From: Brachyhypopomus gauderio
Lineage: Eukaryota; Chordata; Actinopteri; Gymnotiformes; Hypopomidae
Reading direction: 5' to 3'
DNA length: 64,000 nucleotides
Assembly: GCF_052324685.1 (NCBI RefSeq)
Contig: NW_027506875.1
Location: forward strand, 1,768,309 to 1,832,308
Below are positions 60,440-64,000 of the stretch, piece after piece (the stretch's first letter is position 1; each line of letters begins with the position of its first letter). The notes under the pieces are model-generated. The model was not told the origin of the DNA and did no database searches. It worked only from the letters and a program-made list of their open reading frames with translations. A program made the translations under genes and the position numbers.

Positions 60440-60670
60440 ATCCCGCCAGAGTCCCACCAGAGTCCTGACAGAGTTCCGCCAAAGTCCTGACAGAGTCCCA
60501 CCAGAGTCCCGCCAAAGTCCCACCAGAGTCCCGCCAAAGTCCCACCAGAGTCCTCCCAAAGTCCCACCAGAGTCCTGCCAAAGTCCCACCAGAGTCCTCC
60601 CAAAGTCCCACCAGAGTCCTGCCAAAGTCCCACCAGAGTCCTACCAGAATCCTGTCAGAGTCCTGCCAGA
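60440..60670. repeat. 22-bp minisatellite near the galnt10 3' end
   Basis: Units of agtcccaccagagtcctgcc plus aa, about 10 copies, ending about 60 bp beyond the stop codon, so probably within the 3' UTR. Confidence 0.88.
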
Positions 60671-60729
60671 GTCTGCTGCCTCACGGTGGTTCTGTAGTGT
60701 AGCCCAGCTCCCAGAGTGGAGTCTCAACT

Positions 60730-61719
60730 TCAGGAGCTGTGATTGTTGTTAAACTGCTCCAGAACTGTTGAGTTGGTCTTCTCAAAGAGCCACTGCTGAC
60801 TAGGTGCACTGGGGTCACATGTGTTCATGAAGATACGCCTGTCTGTGGGGCTACTGTCTATGCAGCTGTTGCTGACGGGGTGATACAGGGTCTTATCCTG
60901 CACAGAGGAGAAGGAGGTGTAAGAAAATACACCACTACTGCTGTCTATATTTTATGAGATCAACATATTTTTGAATTCAGTTATTAGTAACTGGTGCTGC
61001 TCCAAAGCCTGTTATAATGCTCATAATCTGCAAGCCTGTTATAATGCTCGTAATCTGTAAGACTGTTATAATGCTCATAATCTGTAAATCTGTTATAATG
61101 CCCATAATCTGTAAGCCTGTAATAATTCTCATAATCTGTAAATCTGTTATAATGCCTGTAATCTGAAAACCTGATATAATGCTCATAATCTGTAAACCTG
61201 TTATAATGCTCAAAATCTGTAAGCCTGTTATAATGCTCATAATCTGTAAGCCTGTTATAATGCTCATAATCTGTAAGCCTGTTATAATGCCCGTAATCTG
61301 TAATCCTGTTATAATGCCTGCAATCTGTAAGCCTGTTATAATGCCCGTAATCTGTAAGTCTGTTATAATGCCTGTAATCTGTAAGCCTGTTATAATGATC
61401 ATAATCTGTAAGTGTGTTATAATGCTCATAATCTGTAAGTCTGTTATAATGATCATAATCTGTAAGTCTGTTATAATGCCTGTAATCTGTAAGTGTGTTA
61501 TAATGATCATAATCTGTAAGTCTGTTATAATGCAACCAGACTGCGTGTGAAGGCTGCTGGGTTTTGTACCTTTCGGTAGCTCCACAGCTGGTTTCCCTTC
61601 ATGCTGTGACAGTCATACAGCGTGACGGGACTGTTGGTGGAGATGGCGTCGAAACACACCTTCTTAGTGTGCAGTGGGTCTCCAACTCTGATGTCCTCCC
61701 TCCACCCAAATGTAAACAC
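60730..61719 (-). CDS. galnt10: Polypeptide N-acetylgalactosaminyltransferase 10, last two exons
   Basis: Penultimate coding exon 61719-61570 (50 codons, starts [11 protein letters not shown], ends QLWSYRK) and last exon 60897-60730 (55 codons plus TGA, starts [12 protein letters not shown], ends NNNHSS). Both have canonical splice sites and phase 0. Together they encode the C-terminal part of the ricin B-type lectin domain of a Golgi GalNAc-transferase. Visible lectin features are [19 protein letters not shown], the Cys pair in SCID and MNTCDPS, and the QxW-type repeats (QLW, QQW). GALNT10 transfers GalNAc to Ser/Thr, preferring already glycosylated peptides. The sequence matches GALNT10 rather than GALNT7 (REDIR.GDP.HTKK), and the sap30l/hand1 neighbourhood supports this. 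The catalytic exons lie beyond the right edge. The intron between the two exons holds a 26-27 bp tandem repeat. Confidence 0.93.
61000..61545. repeat. 26-27 bp minisatellite filling the last galnt10 intron
   Basis: About 20 units of ctgttataatgctcataatc plus tgtaagc. Stops 25 bp from the exon ending at 61570. Confidence 0.92.
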
Positions 61720-61869
61720 CTACAGACATTTTACAGACAGACATTTTAGGCACCATCTCCACTTCCATTACAGGGAGTACTGCACCACTCTGACCCAGAC
61801 AGCATTAGTGTTTAAAAGCAACTCATATTCTGTTCATCTGTTCGTCTGGTGGTGCGGGGGGTGGACACA

Positions 61870-62562
61870 CACTAACACTAACCCCATCACTACCCCTAAC
61901 CCATCACTACCCCCACTAACCCTAACCCCATCACTACCCCCACTAACACTTACCCCATCACTACCCCTAACCCATCACTACCCCCACTAACCCTAACCCC
62001 ATCACTACCCCCACTAACCCTAACCCCATCACTACCCCCACTAACACTAACCCTAACCCCATCACTACCCTCATTAACACTAACACTAACCCCATCACTA
62101 CCCCCACTAACACTAACCCATCACTACCCCCACTAACACTAACCCTAACCCCATCACTACCCCCACTAACACTAACCCCATCACTACCCTCACTAACACT
62201 AACCCCATCACTACCCCCACTAACACTAACCCCATCACTACCCCCACTAACCCTAACCCCATCACTACCCCCACTAACACTAACCCCATCACTACCCCCA
62301 CTAACACTAACCCCATCACTACCCCCCACTAACACTAACCCCATCACTACCCTCACTAACACTAACCCAATCACTACCCTCACTAACACTAACCCCATCA
62401 CTACCCTCACTAACACTAACCCCATCACTACCCTCACTAACCCCATCACTACCCCCACTAACACTAACCCCATCACTAACACTAACCCCATCACTACCCT
62501 CACTAACACTAACCCCATCACTACCCTCACTAACACTAACCCCATCACTACCCCATCCCACT
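61870..62562. repeat. CTAACCC-containing minisatellite in a galnt10 intron
   Basis: Units of 22-35 bp built from CACTAACACTAACCCCATCA and CTACCCC. Some contain CTAACCCTAACCCC, similar to the telomere repeat but not (CCCTAA)n. Confidence 0.9.
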
Positions 62563-62984
62563 ATGGAATACTTGTTCTTGTGTGTGTGCTGTAATCCACA
62601 CACACTGGAACTGTATCAGTACAGGCAGGACATAATGATGTGATTAATAATATTTTTCATTAAAACACATAAAAATATTTAAAACAGGAGTTAAACTTCT
62701 GTTCAATAATCTTAAGGAATTCATTATTTTCACACTAGAGGGCGATATAATGTCTTATAGAGCAGGAATATGTGACTACACAGGCATCCTGGTGTTAAAT
62801 ATGGTGTTTAGTAAACAAAAGCAGGAATAAAAACAAGATTTCTTATTTTTTGAGTAAAATTAAACCCATTGATCTGCTTTAATGTGTAATGTGAACAACA
62901 TTATGAAAACATGCAGGTTCTTACTAGATGAAGAGTGTCTCAAACAGAGAAGCAACAGGGACACCAAAACACATCTGCATGTGT

Positions 62985-64000
62985 ATGTGTGTGTGTGTGT
63001 GTGCAGTGTTAGTACTGGTGTGTGGTGTGCAGTGTTAGTATTGGTGTGTGTATAGTGTTAGTAGTGTGTGGATGTGCAGTGTTAGTACTGGTGTGTGTGT
63101 GTATAGTGTTAGTACTGGTGTGTGTGTAGTGTTAGTAGTGTGTGGGTGTGCAGTGTTAGTACTGGTGTGTGTGTGTGTAGTGTTAGTAGTGTGTGGTGTG
63201 TAGTGTTAGTACTGGTGTGTGTGTAGTGTTAGTACTGGTGTGTGTGTAGTGTTAGTACTGGTGTGTGTGTAGTGTTAGTAGTGTGTGGGTGTGCAGTGTT
63301 AGTAGTGTGTGGTGTGCAGTGTTAGTATTGGTGTGTGTGTAGTGTTAGTAGTGTGTGGGTGTGCAGTGTTAGTAGTGTGTGGGTGTGCAGTGTTAGTACT
63401 GGTGTGTGTGTGTGTGTAGTGTTAGTAGTGTGTGGTGTGTAGTGTTAGTATTGGTGTGTGTGTAGTGTTAGTACTGGTGTGTGTGTAGTGTTAGTACTGG
63501 TGTGTGTGTAGTGTTAGTAGTGTGTGGGTGTGCAGTGTTAGTAGTGTGTGGTGTGCCGTGTTAGTATTGGTGTGTGTGTAGTGTTAGTAGTGTGTGGGCG
63601 TGCAGTGTTAGTACTGGTGTGTCTGTGTGTAGTGTTAGTAGTGTGTGGTGTGTAGTGTTAGTAGTGTGTGGTGTGCAGTGTTAGTAGTGTGTGGTGTGCA
63701 GTGTTAGTACTGGTGTGTGTGTAGTGTTAGTAGTGTGTGGGTGTGCAGTGTTAGTACTGGTGTGTGTGTAGTGTTAGTACTGGTGTGTGTGTAGTGTTAG
63801 TACTGGTGTGTGTGCAGTGTTAGTACTGGTGTGTGTGCAGTGTTAGTACTGGTGTGTGTGTAGTGTTAGTACTGGTGTGTGTGTAGTGTTAGTACTGGTG
63901 TGTGTGTAGTGTTAGTACTGGTGTGTGTGCAGTGTTAGTACTGGTGTGTGTGCAGTGTTAGTACTGGTGTGTGTGTGTGTAGTGTTAGTAGTGTGTGAGT
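62985..64000. repeat. 20-22 bp GT-rich minisatellite running off the right edge
   Basis: Units of AGTGTTAGTACTGGTGTGTG plus TGT in two main variants (tactggtgtgtgtgt and tagtgtgtgggtgtgc). More than 40 copies; the window ends inside it. In a galnt10 intron. Confidence 0.93.

Noticed and set aside
50149-61719. Naming the neighbours sap30 and galnt7
   Set aside because: [10 protein letters not shown] and the KQLD tail are SAP30L; the lectin-domain residues (REDIR, GDP, HTKK) match GALNT10.
61870-62562. True interstitial telomere
   Set aside because: The repeat is not (CCCTAA)n; CACTAAC and ATCACTACC words dominate.

Overview
This is nuclear DNA from a ray-finned fish, most likely a teleost. 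The grounds are vertebrate genes split by GT-AG introns, fish-type transposons (Tc1 elements with IR/DR ends, L2- and Rex-like LINEs, a BEL/Pao retroelement, hAT and pogo-like elements, a tRNA-derived SINE) and very dense microsatellites and minisatellites. I cannot name the species. All gene models below were assembled by hand from splice sites and reading phase.

Layout. (1) 1-27,266: a head-to-tail cluster of three genes for 15-hydroxyprostaglandin dehydrogenase (hpgd-like, short-chain dehydrogenase family), all on the + strand. Copy A enters from the left with only its last two exons (749-1286). Copy B (2796-11495, seven exons, 266 codons) is interrupted in intron 6 by about 5 kb of nested mobile elements. 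Copy C (17946-27266, seven exons, 265 codons) has a Tc1 element in intron 2, a hAT-type element in intron 3 and two minisatellites in intron 5. An apparently intact L2-type LINE (12,139-17,096, minus strand) sits between B and C. (2) 27,267-45,700: a gene-poor stretch of tandem repeats, a truncated LINE, several MITEs and hAT elements, and one unassigned possible exon (43,946-44,172). (3) 46,006-46,793: hand1, a bHLH transcription factor gene with two exons, + strand. (4) 50,149-55,704: sap30l, a Sin3-HDAC complex subunit, four exons, minus strand, with a CpG-rich promoter. (5) 60,730-61,719 and rightward: the last two exons of galnt10, a polypeptide GalNAc-transferase, minus strand. Its intron is full of tandem repeats up to the right edge.

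The order and orientation hand1 > < sap30l < galnt10 match human 5q33 (GALNT10-SAP30L-HAND1). In humans HPGD lies on 4q34 near HAND2, SAP30 and GALNT7. The hpgd cluster beside hand1 here therefore looks like the other half of an ancient HPGD-HAND-SAP30-GALNT block. The three gene groups have unrelated roles (prostaglandin inactivation, heart and limb transcription, chromatin repression, mucin-type O-glycosylation). Their proximity reflects conserved synteny, not an operon.

The most unusual structural theme is minisatellites that begin exactly at an exon's 3' splice site and carry copies of the acceptor: hpgd copy C exon 6 and sap30l exon 2. These create rows of decoy acceptors beside the real one.
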